A stretch of 42,816 nt of DNA, from the NCBI GenBank assembly GCA_900016875.1, contig FCNR01000007.1:1-42816 (forward strand), in the 5' to 3' direction. Shown here one piece after another: positions 17,024 through 25,504 of the stretch. The position numbers and the translations under genes were made by a program. The DNA is from Eubacteriaceae bacterium CHKCI004. Lineage in GTDB: Bacteria > Bacillota > Clostridia > Lachnospirales > Lachnospiraceae. Positions within the stretch are counted from its first letter, which is position 1, and every line of letters begins with the position of its first letter. The notes under the pieces are model-generated. The model was given only the letters and a program-made list of their open reading frames with translations, did not search any database and had not been told where the DNA came from.

Positions 17024-18660
17024 TGCGATGCCTCCCTTCTGTCAGTTTTATCACTAGATAGCCCGGCCAGTGCAAACATCTCTTGCATCTCATCCTGATA
17101 ATGAAAACGGATGGAAATTTCATTCTTTCCATATATAATAATGCTGTCAATCAACGCCACGGCTATGCTCCGCTCCAGTTTTTCTATATTCTGATACTTT
17201 TTGAAATCCTCCACCCAGGGTTTTAAATGCGTCTGATTTTTTAAGAGCCGATGCTTGTTATCGAGCAGAGCCATTTTTTGTGTCTTTGCAGCATTCAGCC
17301 GTTCGGAGAATTTCTGATTGATATCTTTAAACTCGTCTTTTGTAATAACTTCATCCAACATATCAGTATATGCCTGGGTTTTCAGATTGCGGTATCTTTC
17401 AATCGCTATATCCAGTTCCTCCAGCTGATGATTAATCATTTTGATAACTGTCTGTTCCTCTGGAATCCTGTCAATCTTCTTTAAAATATTTTCTGCCTTC
17501 AACAGCATCATAATCTGCGTCCGAACCGCCTCCAGCACCAGCATCTCCAATTTGTCCGCATTGATCAGATGTGCACTGCAACCATACCCATTTTTATATC
17601 TACTACAATGATAGTAAGTATATTTTTTCCCACCTCTTGTTACACGCCGGCGGACCATGTTTTGTCCGCAATCGCCGCACACTACCAATCCGGAGAAAAG
17701 ATACACCTGCCTCCTTTCCGGTGCTGTCCTCGTATCAAACTCCAATAGTCTCTGTACTGCATCAAATACAGATTTCTCAATAATCCTCTCATGAGTGTTT
17801 TCGACCCGTATCCATTCTTCTTTCGGCACAGCCCTGCTCTGTTTGATCCTGTAATTGATCTTCCTGTTAATTCCCTGAACCATCGTCCCTGTGTACATCT
17901 CATTCGTTAATATCCGATTGATAGATACAACTTCCCACTTGGGATTCATGCCAGTCCGGTAGCCGCAGTCATAATTTAATCCTTTACTTCTCTTATACTC
18001 TGCCGGGGGAAGAACTCCCATCTCATTGAGTTTTTCAGCAATACGTTGCGAATTACAGCCCTCCAATTTCATACGGAACACCATCCGCACAATATCTGCT
18101 GCATACGGATCAATTACAAGACGATTGACATCCCTGGGATCTTTCTGATATCCATAGCAGGCAAAACTCCCAATAAATTTTCCATTACGTCGTTTTACAT
18201 CCAACTGGCTTCTGATCTTCGTAGAAATATCCCTGCAATAGGCATCATTGATAAGGTTCTTGAAGGGAACAATGATCTGATCCGCCTCGTTCCCATCACT
18301 GGCACTGTCATAATGATCTAATATGGAAATAAACCGCACACCCAGAAACGGAAAAATCTTCTCCAGATATCTTCCTGTCTCAATATAGTTTCTGCCAAGC
18401 CGGGAAAGGTCTTTCACAATGATACAATTGATCTTTCCAGACTTCACATCTTTGAGCAGGCGTTGAAATGCTGGTCGTTCGTAAGATGTTCCGCTATAAC
18501 CGTCATCGACATACTCATCGACAAAGTCCAGCCCACTGTGTTGAGCAAGATATTCTTTTATTAGTTCCCGCTGGTTCTTGATACTATCGCTCTCCAGCTT
18601 ATCGCCATCTTCACGGGATAACCGCATATATCCCGCTGTTCTGTTTCCTGATAAACGCAT
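17011..18660 (-). CDS. Large serine recombinase E
   Basis: This 549-aa recombinase is the first of the four-gene operon. Its catalytic domain starts at once (AGYMRLSREDGD with the nucleophile Ser14, DDGYSGTSYERPAF, VKDLSRLGRNY). It has a recombinase domain (GSFACYGYQKDP), a zinc ribbon (VVCGDCGQNM ... YHCSRYKNGYGC), a coiled coil from about residue 400 (INHQLEELDIAIERYRNL) and a C-terminal tail. AGGAGG lies 14 bases before this ATG, farther than usual; an out-of-frame ATG at 4 bases would give only a 19-codon frame. Its stop region overlaps the start of D by 13 bases. Confidence 0.93.
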   Translation of the reverse strand: MRLSGNRTAGYMRLSREDGDKLESDSIKNQRELIKEYLAQHSGLDFVDEYVDDGYSGTSYERPAFQRLLKDVKSGKINCIIVKDLSRLGRNYIETGRYLEKIFPFLGVRFISILDHYDSASDGNEADQIIVPFKNLINDAYCRDISTKIRSQLDVKRRNGKFIGSFACYGYQKDPRDVNRLVIDPYAADIVRMVFRMKLEGCNSQRIAEKLNEMGVLPPAEYKRSKGLNYDCGYRTGMNPKWEVVSINRILTNEMYTGTMVQGINRKINYRIKQSRAVPKEEWIRVENTHERIIEKSVFDAVQRLLEFDTRTAPERRQVYLFSGLVVCGDCGQNMVRRRVTRGGKKYTYYHCSRYKNGYGCSAHLINADKLEMLVLEAVRTQIMMLLKAENILKKIDRIPEEQTVIKMINHQLEELDIAIERYRNLKTQAYTDMLDEVITKDEFKDINQKFSERLNAAKTQKMALLDNKHRLLKNQTHLKPWVEDFKKYQNIEKLERSIAVALIDSIIIYGKNEISIRFHYQDEMQEMFALAGLSSDKTDRREASQCGS

Positions 18661-18678
18661 AAAAAGCCATTGACCTCC

Positions 18679-18816
18679 TCATTTACTTGCCTTGCGGCTG
18701 TAAACCAAGAAATCAATGGCTTCCTGAATACTCATTATTAATTGACCCACAATCAGTATAGCACAGCTTCCGGTTTTCTGCCACAGTTTTTTTAATTCAC
18801 CGGATTCATTTATCAT
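18679..18816 (-). CDS. Possible 45-aa small protein ahead of the recombinase operon
   Basis: The frame starts 2 bases after the stop of the neighbouring DUF6870-like gene and stops just before the AGGAGG of recombinase E. It would encode MINESGELKKLWQKTGS, a short hydrophobic part (CAILIVGQLI), and then MSIQEAIDFLVYSRKASK. Stop-start placement favours coupled translation, but there is no RBS of its own. A promoter-like TATACT also falls within the frame, so this may instead be a leader region. I do not recognise it. Confidence 0.35.
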   Translation of the reverse strand: MINESGELKKLWQKTGSCAILIVGQLIMSIQEAIDFLVYSRKASK

Positions 18817-18818
18817 GC

Positions 18819-19082
18819 TTACACAGAAACGCAGTCTCCGAGACATTCTTCCAGTTTCCTTGTTCCTGCAAAACTAATTTTTACAATCACACCATGGCTT
18901 CGGTAACAATATGGATTTTTAATCTGCCGGATATAATCCATTACTCGCTCCTGCACAGGAAGTTCTGGATCAATTTTTACATTTTCCATATCCACAAGTT
19001 CTTCCTGATCAATGGTTCGTATATCTACTGATGCCAGTTCTCTTAATTTCGCCAACCAAAATATTTTCTCGTTCTTTCCCAT
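18819..19082 (-). CDS. DUF6870-like small protein 1
   Basis: This 87-aa protein starts at ATG 19082 behind GAGGAAAGC, 7 bases after the stop of its upstream paralogue. Its core (VDIRTIDQEELVDMENVKIDPELP, then QERVMDYIRQIKNPYCYRSHGVIVKISF) matches a pattern I associate with the DUF6870 family found beside Clostridia mobilisation genes. Paralogue 2 next to it shares the block ending RNPYYYRYEGMIVTIS, so the pair is a local duplication. No enzymatic motif is present. The function is unknown. Confidence 0.7.
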   Translation of the reverse strand: MGKNEKIFWLAKLRELASVDIRTIDQEELVDMENVKIDPELPVQERVMDYIRQIKNPYCYRSHGVIVKISFAGTRKLEECLGDCVSV

Positions 19083-19089
19083 GCTTTCC

Positions 19090-19413
19090 TCACTCTCCAA
19101 ATAAACACTCCGACAGGAAATGCTCCAGCTGCTTCCTTCCATTGTCACTGATCGTCACAATCATCCCCTCATACCGATAATAATAAGGATTCCTTGTCTG
19201 CCGGAGCAGCGACAGCACCTGCTGCTCCTCGGTCAGCGTTTCGTCAACCTCAATCTCAGTCAGTTCCGTCAAATCTTCTGGTTTCAGTTCTCCCGGCCGC
19301 ATATTGCTCATCCTGGACAGCTCCATCCGCATTTCTAAAAGATTGTCATAGCCAAGCTCTGCCGCCAATGTCTCCCCGTCAATCCTGATGTGATTCTCGT
19401 TGGTCATTTTCAT
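19090..19413 (-). CDS. DUF6870-like small protein 2
   Basis: This 107-aa protein starts at ATG 19413, with AAGGAGTG upstream. The open frame extends further upstream but only through non-coding sequence. The N-terminal third (IRIDGETLAAELGYDNLLEMRMELSRM) is extra relative to paralogue 1. The rest parallels it: LTEIEVDETLTEEQQVLSLLRQTRNPYYYRYEGMIVTIS. It is divergent from the mobC-relaxase pair across a 385-base gap and reads towards the recombinases, so the pair may be the first genes of the recombinase operon. The function is unknown. Confidence 0.7.
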   Translation of the reverse strand: MKMTNENHIRIDGETLAAELGYDNLLEMRMELSRMSNMRPGELKPEDLTELTEIEVDETLTEEQQVLSLLRQTRNPYYYRYEGMIVTISDNGRKQLEHFLSECLFGE

Positions 19414-19798
19414 AGAAATATCACTCCTTTCACATATCCCAATTGTCGGAGCACAAATGGCAAGTACTTTTTTTGAAATTCTTTTTGTCAGCTTGCGTAG
19501 AGATGTATTCCCATTGGGATATATGAAGGAGTATTTAAGGGTTATTTTTCTAAGGAAGAGCGAAGCGACATTTTTAGAGCAAGATACGCCTGCCGAATAC
19601 GAAAACTCCATTCTGGATTTTTCGATTCGCCGGCAATCTTGTTGGGGAATCCGGCTCCCCAATCCCTCGGTGGCAAAATCCGGCAGATTTTGTATGTGGC
19701 TCCACTCCCGTTCCGCAGCGTCCCTGCCGGATGGCATGGCCGGAATGCTCCGCATGAAAAAACACCACCGCTAGGGATGGTGTGGAAAGGACGGTATC
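19414..19798. other. Divergent intergenic region, candidate oriT/regulatory region
   Basis: This gap separates the DUF6870-like/recombinase operon from mobC-relaxase. It contains a 10-bp inverted repeat ATATCCCAAT / ATTGGGATAT (19434-19443 and 19513-19522), a perfect 7-bp hairpin TTGGGGA-ATCCGGC-TCCCCAA (19642-19662), and a CACCACC/GGTG hairpin just before mobC. A relaxase's oriT usually lies upstream of mobC, so this is the likeliest site. I could not identify a nick consensus. Confidence 0.45.
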
Positions 19799-20191
19799 AT
19801 GGCAAGACCAAAAAAGAGCACTGCTCCGGTTAAAAACCATACCTTTGTTGTCCGATTGGACGATGTGCAATATTCGATCATCGAAAGATATGCCTCGCAG
19901 CTAGGAATATCCATGGCCGAATACATCCGCCGCCAGGCAGTTCATGGGAAAGTGGAAATTTACCACCCCATTGTAGCGTCTCTTCCGGAACTCCAAAAAT
20001 TAACAGATGAATTTTCCGCTATTGGCAATAACCTCAACCAGATTGCTCGTTACTTTCATACGGGTGGACTGCAGTCTAAAGCAATGCGGGAAGAGATCAA
20101 TCGCTGTATTTCGGAAATCATGAAGATGCGAAAAATAATATTGAAAATGGCAGGTGATTTTCATGGCAGTGCTGAAACACCTATCCGTTAA
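19799..20191 (+). CDS. MobC-like relaxosome accessory protein
   Basis: This 130-aa protein has an N-terminal ribbon-helix-helix-like segment (FVVRLDDVQYSIIERYASQLGISMAEYIRRQAV) and the MobC core (LTDEFSAIGNNLNQIARYFHTGG), the usual signature of small mobilisation proteins that bind oriT and recruit the relaxase. GGAAAGGACGGTATC precedes the ATG. The relaxase start lies inside its 3' end (29-base overlap), the typical coupled mobC-relaxase arrangement. It most likely belongs to the large ICE. An independent mobilizable element is the alternative. Confidence 0.88.
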   Translation: MARPKKSTAPVKNHTFVVRLDDVQYSIIERYASQLGISMAEYIRRQAVHGKVEIYHPIVASLPELQKLTDEFSAIGNNLNQIARYFHTGGLQSKAMREEINRCISEIMKMRKIILKMAGDFHGSAETPIR

Positions 20192-21839
20192 AAATGCTGA
20201 TTATGGGAAAGCGCTGGAATACCTGATCTTCCAGCACGATGAACATACCCAGAAACCGATTCTGGATTCTAATGGCAATCGGATTCTCCGGGAAGAATAT
20301 TATCTGGACGGAATCAACTGCCACCCCTTCTCTTTTGATAAAGAATGTGAGCAGCTTAACGCCTACTATCACAAAAACCAAAAACGGGAAGACATTAAAT
20401 CCCATCACTATATCATCAGCTTTGACCCAAGAGATAAAGAGGATTCTGGCCTGACCGGTGAGAGGGCCCAGGCTCTCGGCCTGGAATTTACCAGAAACTT
20501 CTTTCCCGGACACCAGGCTCTTGTCTGCACCCACATGGATGGTCATAATGGCAGTGGTAACATTCACGTCCATATTGTGATCAACAGCGTAAGAAAACTG
20601 GATGTAGAGCCACAGGATTTTATAGAGCGCCGCTGCGATAGCCGGGCAGGCTACAAACACCACCAGACCAGAAACTATCTGACTGCCATGCAGGCGGGGC
20701 TCATGGAAATCACAAAACGGGAACATCTTCATCAGGTCGATTTACTTTCACCCGCTCCAGTGAAAGTAACCGAGCGGGAATATTGGAAAAACCGAAGGGA
20801 ACAGGAAATATTAAACGAACTAAATGCTCGCATTATTGCCGATGGCATGAAACCTCGCACAACAAAATACCAGACACAGAAGCAATTTCTCCGGGACGCT
20901 ATCAATGATATCGCATCCACGGCCCACTCGCAGGAAGAATTCCAATCTGGTCTAAAAGAAAAGTATGATATTCTCTTGAAAGTAAGCCGTGGCCGGTATA
21001 GCTATCTCCACCCGGAACGTCAAAAATATATTACCGGAAGAAAACTCGGAAACAATTTTGAGAAAAAATATCTGTCGGAAATTTTTGCTGAAAACGCAAA
21101 ATCAGAAAAATCCTTTGAGGACAAGGCTGCAGTACCGGCGAAGAAACCGGAAGGAGAATCCATCGCCAAGGCCGTTAGAAAAAAACAGACGGAATACATC
21201 CCTGGCTATGACTATGAAGCTAATCCGGTCGCTATTTTATTTATCCGCTCTGACCTGCGCCTGGTCATTGACCTTCAAAATAATATCAAAGCACAGCAGA
21301 ACGCCGCCTATGCACAGAAAATTAAAATCTCCAATCTGAAAGAGATGGCAAAAACCGTCTGCTATATTCAGGAACACGGATATGATACCCGTGAAAATCT
21401 CGCTGACATATTGGAGGAAATCAATGAGAAATTCAGAGACGCCCGAAAAACGCTCCGTGACACCGAGAACCGAATCAAGACCGTGAATGAACAGATTCAT
21501 TATATCGGCCAGTACCAGTCCCGTAAGTCTATACAGGCTCAGTTTTTAAAATCCCGGAATAAGAAAAAATTCCGTCAGGAGCACCGTTCCGAATTGGATT
21601 TATACAACGCCGGTGTGAAATATATCAGAGAGCATTTTGCTGGGAAAGCCCCGTCGCTAAAGTCGCTCAAAGCAGAGCGTGACCAGCTTTTCCAGATGAA
21701 AGAAGCCCAGTACGGAACGTATCAGTATTTCCGGGATTACCAAAAAGAGCTGCGTACTGTCAGTTCCAATGTAGACATGATTCTCGGTAAAGGAAAAAAC
21801 AGAACGCCGGACAGAGAAAAAGCGCAGGACATCTCGTAA
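20163..21839 (+). CDS. MOBP-type relaxase/mobilisation nuclease
   Basis: This 558-aa relaxase starts at MAVLKHLSVKN (ATG 20163). The relaxase domain occupies about residues 1-240. It has KSHHYIISFDP, the histidine-rich metal site (MDGHNGSGNIHVHIVIN) and an early Tyr in KNADYGKALEYL as the candidate nicking residue. The rest is a long charged, helical region (about residues 250-540) probably used for DNA or coupling-protein contacts. It would nick oriT and lead the strand into the recipient. It is coupled to mobC. Its 3' end converges on a cargo operon, with a shared terminator overlapping both stops. Confidence 0.9.
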   Translation: MAVLKHLSVKNADYGKALEYLIFQHDEHTQKPILDSNGNRILREEYYLDGINCHPFSFDKECEQLNAYYHKNQKREDIKSHHYIISFDPRDKEDSGLTGERAQALGLEFTRNFFPGHQALVCTHMDGHNGSGNIHVHIVINSVRKLDVEPQDFIERRCDSRAGYKHHQTRNYLTAMQAGLMEITKREHLHQVDLLSPAPVKVTEREYWKNRREQEILNELNARIIADGMKPRTTKYQTQKQFLRDAINDIASTAHSQEEFQSGLKEKYDILLKVSRGRYSYLHPERQKYITGRKLGNNFEKKYLSEIFAENAKSEKSFEDKAAVPAKKPEGESIAKAVRKKQTEYIPGYDYEANPVAILFIRSDLRLVIDLQNNIKAQQNAAYAQKIKISNLKEMAKTVCYIQEHGYDTRENLADILEEINEKFRDARKTLRDTENRIKTVNEQIHYIGQYQSRKSIQAQFLKSRNKKKFRQEHRSELDLYNAGVKYIREHFAGKAPSLKSLKAERDQLFQMKEAQYGTYQYFRDYQKELRTVSSNVDMILGKGKNRTPDREKAQDIS

Positions 21840-21856
21840 TGAGAGCCTGCGCTTTC
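21818..21856. terminator. Bidirectional terminator between relaxase and cargo operon
   Basis: AAGCGCAGG and CCTGCGCTT form a 9-bp stem around ~16 bases containing the relaxase stop. On plus it is followed by TCTTTA; on minus it is followed by TTTTTCTCTG. It separates two convergent transcription units. Confidence 0.75.
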
Positions 21857-21857
21857 T

Positions 21858-23246
21858 TTATGCTCTGCTTGCAGATTCCTTCTTTGTAGCATCTATGATA
21901 ACTAATTTCGGAACCTTTATATCTTCATCGACTTTTCGATTTCGTAAATCACATACTTTTTGTACTTTTTCTGGATTTCCAAGATCAACCAGCACATAGA
22001 CTAGATTATCCGTCTGTTCAGCTTTTCCATATTCTTCGATTTGTACTTCAAAGCCATGAAGATACTGATTGTTAGAGGTAAGTTTCACTTCTACTATTGT
22101 AATATCCTGTCCTCTGGAAATTTTAAAATCCACGGGACCTCTTCCTTCATCTGGCTCGCAGCTCATATCAAGATTATTCGCTTTAATATAACTTGTTCCC
22201 GAAAGATGAATTACTCTTTGAAGAATTTTTTCCTTTTTCCGGCTATCTGCTTCCTGTATAACCTCCCATCCTTTATTATATTCAACCCATTGCTTAAAGC
22301 CAGACAATATATCCTCAGCTGCTGTTAGACTATTGATCTCATTATGCTCGCTTTTCCAATTAATTTTTAATTGTAATATTGATTGTTCCAATTTTTTCAA
22401 ATAGTACTCAAAATTTTCCTTCGGATCAAATGCCGAAAGTTCTTCTTGGCGATATTTTTCCATCACACGTTTATAAGCATTTGCATTTTTAAAAATCTTG
22501 TTTCGCAGAAATGTTTTCCTTTGAGATGCAGTATATTTTCCCCATTCATTAGCCACCTCTGCATTCATTTCCGCACGAATAGTTTCATTTTGAGAAACAC
22601 ATAAATCAATATCTTCCCAACACTCCGCCACAGGTAGCTTATGTAATATTTCTATCGGCACAAGCAATATATAATCATTTTTATATGGATTCATAGCAAA
22701 TCCATCTTTAAAAGACACTTCTTTATATTTTCTCTTAGTGATACCTAATTCTTTATTTATACGCTTTGTATAAGCTTTAATATCATCCAGGATAAGAGTG
22801 GCAATCATATCACTTAGACGATCAGGACCGACATTATCTTGAAAGAGTGGAAGCAACTGAAACATTTCTGGATCATCCATTCCCAATTTCACAATATCAT
22901 AGGCAGTGCTTATAACCTGACTTCCAAGTAGTCTACCAAAACCTGATCCAGTTGCCCCTTTTGCATATCCAAGACAAATTCCATTAACTTCTGAGAAGTC
23001 AAACATTTTTAACGCCTGTTTATAACAAATGTCCTGTTGATCTTTGCACGCTGCTCTATCAAGCAATTTAATGACTTTACGAAAATACTCGTTAATTTTT
23101 TCGTAGGAAGCCTTAAATTCTGGAACTGTAGTTTTTTTTAGTCTTTGAAGATTAATAAAAAAATGACTATCTTTATCCAAAACTGGATCAAATACACCTT
23201 TTTCTTCAAGTTTATTCCCTATGGATAGATAATCTGATAAAAGCAT
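21858..23246 (-). CDS. Unknown protein with a C-terminal PD-(D/E)XK-like nuclease fold
   Basis: I do not recognise the full protein (462 aa). The first ~330 residues are mostly helical, with a conserved-looking stretch NVGPDRLSDMIATLILDDI around residue 140. The C-terminal part reads GRGPVDFKISRGQDITIVEVKLTSN: an Asp in PVDFK and an E-V-K pair one strand later, the classic PD-(D/E)XK nuclease layout (D...ExK). A strong GGGGGG RBS precedes ATG. It is the last of three same-direction genes, 18 bases behind the 175-aa gene. The context (ICE cargo, nuclease-like fold, DNA-binding ATPase upstream) suggests defence or inter-element conflict. This is inference, not a family match. Confidence 0.65.
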   Translation of the reverse strand: MLLSDYLSIGNKLEEKGVFDPVLDKDSHFFINLQRLKKTTVPEFKASYEKINEYFRKVIKLLDRAACKDQQDICYKQALKMFDFSEVNGICLGYAKGATGSGFGRLLGSQVISTAYDIVKLGMDDPEMFQLLPLFQDNVGPDRLSDMIATLILDDIKAYTKRINKELGITKRKYKEVSFKDGFAMNPYKNDYILLVPIEILHKLPVAECWEDIDLCVSQNETIRAEMNAEVANEWGKYTASQRKTFLRNKIFKNANAYKRVMEKYRQEELSAFDPKENFEYYLKKLEQSILQLKINWKSEHNEINSLTAAEDILSGFKQWVEYNKGWEVIQEADSRKKEKILQRVIHLSGTSYIKANNLDMSCEPDEGRGPVDFKISRGQDITIVEVKLTSNNQYLHGFEVQIEEYGKAEQTDNLVYVLVDLGNPEKVQKVCDLRNRKVDEDIKVPKLVIIDATKKESASRA

Positions 23247-23264
23247 AACTTAATCCCCCCTCTA

Positions 23265-23792
23265 TCACAAAACATTTAAATAATCATCTATCGCATAATA
23301 CTTTTTCCTATACCGTTCACAGGCTGCCAGAAATTGGCTAAGAATTAATGCTGTATCGCTGTAAGTATTTCTTGATTTATCGCTTTTTCCTTCTGGATCA
23401 GGTTCTACCAGGAGGTCCAGAAATTCAGCGGAAGGTTCTTCTCTCATAATCTCTTTTAACGGACTTAAAACCCCATTAATCAGTCCGACTTTAAACGTAT
23501 TGACAAGCGCATCCGGTTGCTTTTTTGATAAAATAGCCACCTCATCAGATATTCCCTTAAGCTGCCCTGTCAACATATCAAATTGTTCCCGATCTATGCT
23601 TATTGTCTCCTCTTCTAATAATAAACCAAATCCATTTACGATAGCCCTCAAATCGTCTTTCATACGATTCGCTAATGTGGAACATTTTGGTATTCCTGCA
23701 CCTTTTGTCAATTCATAAATACGACCATTTTCTAATAATTCTAGGTCATTTTCAATGTTTTTTATTTTTTTATCAATCTCAACCTTGTCCAT
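23265..23792 (-). CDS. Unknown helical protein, partner of the nuclease-like gene
   Basis: This 175-aa protein is rich in predicted helices, starting with a coiled-coil-like segment (VEIDKKIKNIENDLELLENG) and ending ACERYRKKYYAIDDYLNVL. The start chosen is ATG 23792, with GGGGG about 10 bases upstream; the frame is open 18 bases further. No signal peptide, membrane helix or known catalytic motif is visible. It lies 60 bases after the AlbA_2 protein and 18 bases before the nuclease-like gene, so the three are probably one operon. It may be a regulatory or adaptor subunit. No function can be assigned. Confidence 0.6.
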   Translation of the reverse strand: MDKVEIDKKIKNIENDLELLENGRIYELTKGAGIPKCSTLANRMKDDLRAIVNGFGLLLEEETISIDREQFDMLTGQLKGISDEVAILSKKQPDALVNTFKVGLINGVLSPLKEIMREEPSAEFLDLLVEPDPEGKSDKSRNTYSDTALILSQFLAACERYRKKYYAIDDYLNVL

Positions 23793-23852
23793 TTGCCATC
23801 CCCCTATCACCTTCTGTAAATACAGATTTTTATGACATCCTTATCCATCATG

Positions 23853-25286
23853 CTAATTTTTTACATATTTCTGATTCTTACTTCGTGGTTTATCAGGAAT
23901 AGTCATTCTAATGCTTCCATCTTCTAGCATAGGTTTGAGATAATGTTCCCAAAAATATCTTCTATTTGATAAACCCATATATTCCATCATCTCTTTCCTA
24001 CTTCTCGGTACTGTGCAAAAATCTAATAAGCTCTTTTTATCATGTGTGGCATCATGTGTGGTCGCCACCCATGATGTATCTTCTTTTCCCCAATTTTTAT
24101 TTTTTAATGTTGCATAAAGCATAAACTCAGATTGGCGATATACCGGTTCCGGCAAGCCTGCTTCTTCCATATCTCTATATACACGGTCAACACCTTCTCC
24201 AAACTCTTTTACGAGATCGTATTCATTAAGCAGTTCAACAATCTTCGGATTTCGAGAAAAATGAAACTCCCGGATATTGTTTATCCGAACAAGACCCGGA
24301 AGTATTCCTGGGCTTTCCACAGTAAAATGGTCATCAAACATTTTTATCTGAATATCTGTTCCACCGATACTGTAATCACGATGTGCAGCGGCATTCACGA
24401 TCAGCTCGGTCCAACAGAACTCTGGGAATTCCGGAATGGTTTGAAATACCGCTCCCTCACCAAGTTTCGTATATTCTCGAATCTGCGTTTTTACAAAAGC
24501 TACCGCTTCCCTGACCTGGTCAAGAATCCGTCCTGTAAATTTTACGTCTTTAACCACATTCATGCGATCGCCTACCTCAGCGGTTTTTCCTTCATAACGG
24601 ACGAAACGGATACGTGCCCGTGGAAAAAAACGTTGAGGATTGGTTCCAAAAAGAAGAATCGCCGCCCCACTCACTACCTCATTATCGCCATGTAACGTCA
24701 CAAAGTCGTGATTATGCCGGAGATAATGTTTGGCGTCCCCTTTGGTATATCCAATCTTTTTGCAATACTCTGAAACGAAATCTAAATCGAGATCATTTAT
24801 CGTAGCATTGGCAACCGGCTGATCTTCAAAGTATTTGACTCCCTTGGCATACACAAGCTGAAGTCTTTGCTCAAAATTTAGTCTTTTGCTTTTATCTCCG
24901 ACACGAAGAAAAACATCATCTGCCTGGTTGGATACAACCTTGTTATTCGGAAATACCTGAATCCGGAGAACATGATCAGGATTTCCATTATTATTTGTTA
25001 CATCTATGGTTTTTAGATCTACTTGAACACTCGGAATACAATAATCATACGGAACCCGCAAAAGTTCATTTACATTTCTCTCATAATTATCTATTCCCGT
25101 AATTGTTCCATCATCCTCAATTCCAATAGCGAGATATCCCCCATCCGCATTAGCCATCGCCACAATAGGTATAGCAAGATCAACCGCCTTAATCCGTGCA
25201 GACTTTCTATCCATAATCTGCTTTTCTGTGGAAAACTGCAAATCTTCAATTCTATCAGGATCAAACACAGCCGCACCTTCTTTCAT
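23853..25286 (-). CDS. AlbA_2 (Schlafen-type) DNA-binding/ATP-binding protein
   Basis: This 477-aa protein has an N-terminal AlbA_2/Schlafen-like domain (about residues 10-130: ANADGGYLAIGIEDDGTITGI, then VFLRVGDKSKRL). The middle is HATPase-like, with WTELIVNAAAHRDY and FTVESPGILP, as in the COG2865 group of putative transcriptional regulators. The C-terminus is a winged-helix-like tail (RSRKEMMEYMGLSNRRYFWEHYLKPML). The length is typical of the family. AlbA_2/ATPase proteins occur in regulatory and anti-phage settings, but the family has no single known function. It is first in the three-gene operon, so it may be the regulator or sensor of the other two. The role in this cluster is inferred. 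Confidence 0.82.
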   Translation of the reverse strand: MKEGAAVFDPDRIEDLQFSTEKQIMDRKSARIKAVDLAIPIVAMANADGGYLAIGIEDDGTITGIDNYERNVNELLRVPYDYCIPSVQVDLKTIDVTNNNGNPDHVLRIQVFPNNKVVSNQADDVFLRVGDKSKRLNFEQRLQLVYAKGVKYFEDQPVANATINDLDLDFVSEYCKKIGYTKGDAKHYLRHNHDFVTLHGDNEVVSGAAILLFGTNPQRFFPRARIRFVRYEGKTAEVGDRMNVVKDVKFTGRILDQVREAVAFVKTQIREYTKLGEGAVFQTIPEFPEFCWTELIVNAAAHRDYSIGGTDIQIKMFDDHFTVESPGILPGLVRINNIREFHFSRNPKIVELLNEYDLVKEFGEGVDRVYRDMEEAGLPEPVYRQSEFMLYATLKNKNWGKEDTSWVATTHDATHDKKSLLDFCTVPRSRKEMMEYMGLSNRRYFWEHYLKPMLEDGSIRMTIPDKPRSKNQKYVKN

Positions 25287-25473
25287 AAATTTTCTTCTGA
25301 AAATGTAATTAATATAATACCTCAGATTCTAATCCACATCAATGGTTCCAATTGTAAAATTTTATCGGCCATTTTCATATTATATAAACCTGCATATCTT
25401 TTAGCCTTCCTATGAACTTTTCCACAAATCTTACAGGAAACTTTTATCCCGAAAATATCTCAAAACGAAAAAA

Positions 25474-25498
25474 GGTGCCAGGATTTTCTCCCGACACC
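25474..25498 (-). terminator. Terminator downstream of the YodL gene
   Basis: On the minus strand GGTGTCGGGA and TCCTGGCACC form a strong stem with loop GAAAA, followed by TTTTTT. It lies just past the stop of the YodL-domain gene and ends the ICE core operon. The rest of 25287-25504 shows no gene. Confidence 0.85.
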
Positions 25499-25504
25499 CC
25501 TCTG

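Noticed and set aside
19414-19755. Longer N-terminus (to 221 aa) for the second DUF6870-like protein
   Set aside because: A good RBS stands before ATG 19413, and the upstream part has no protein-like pattern and covers the palindromic control region.
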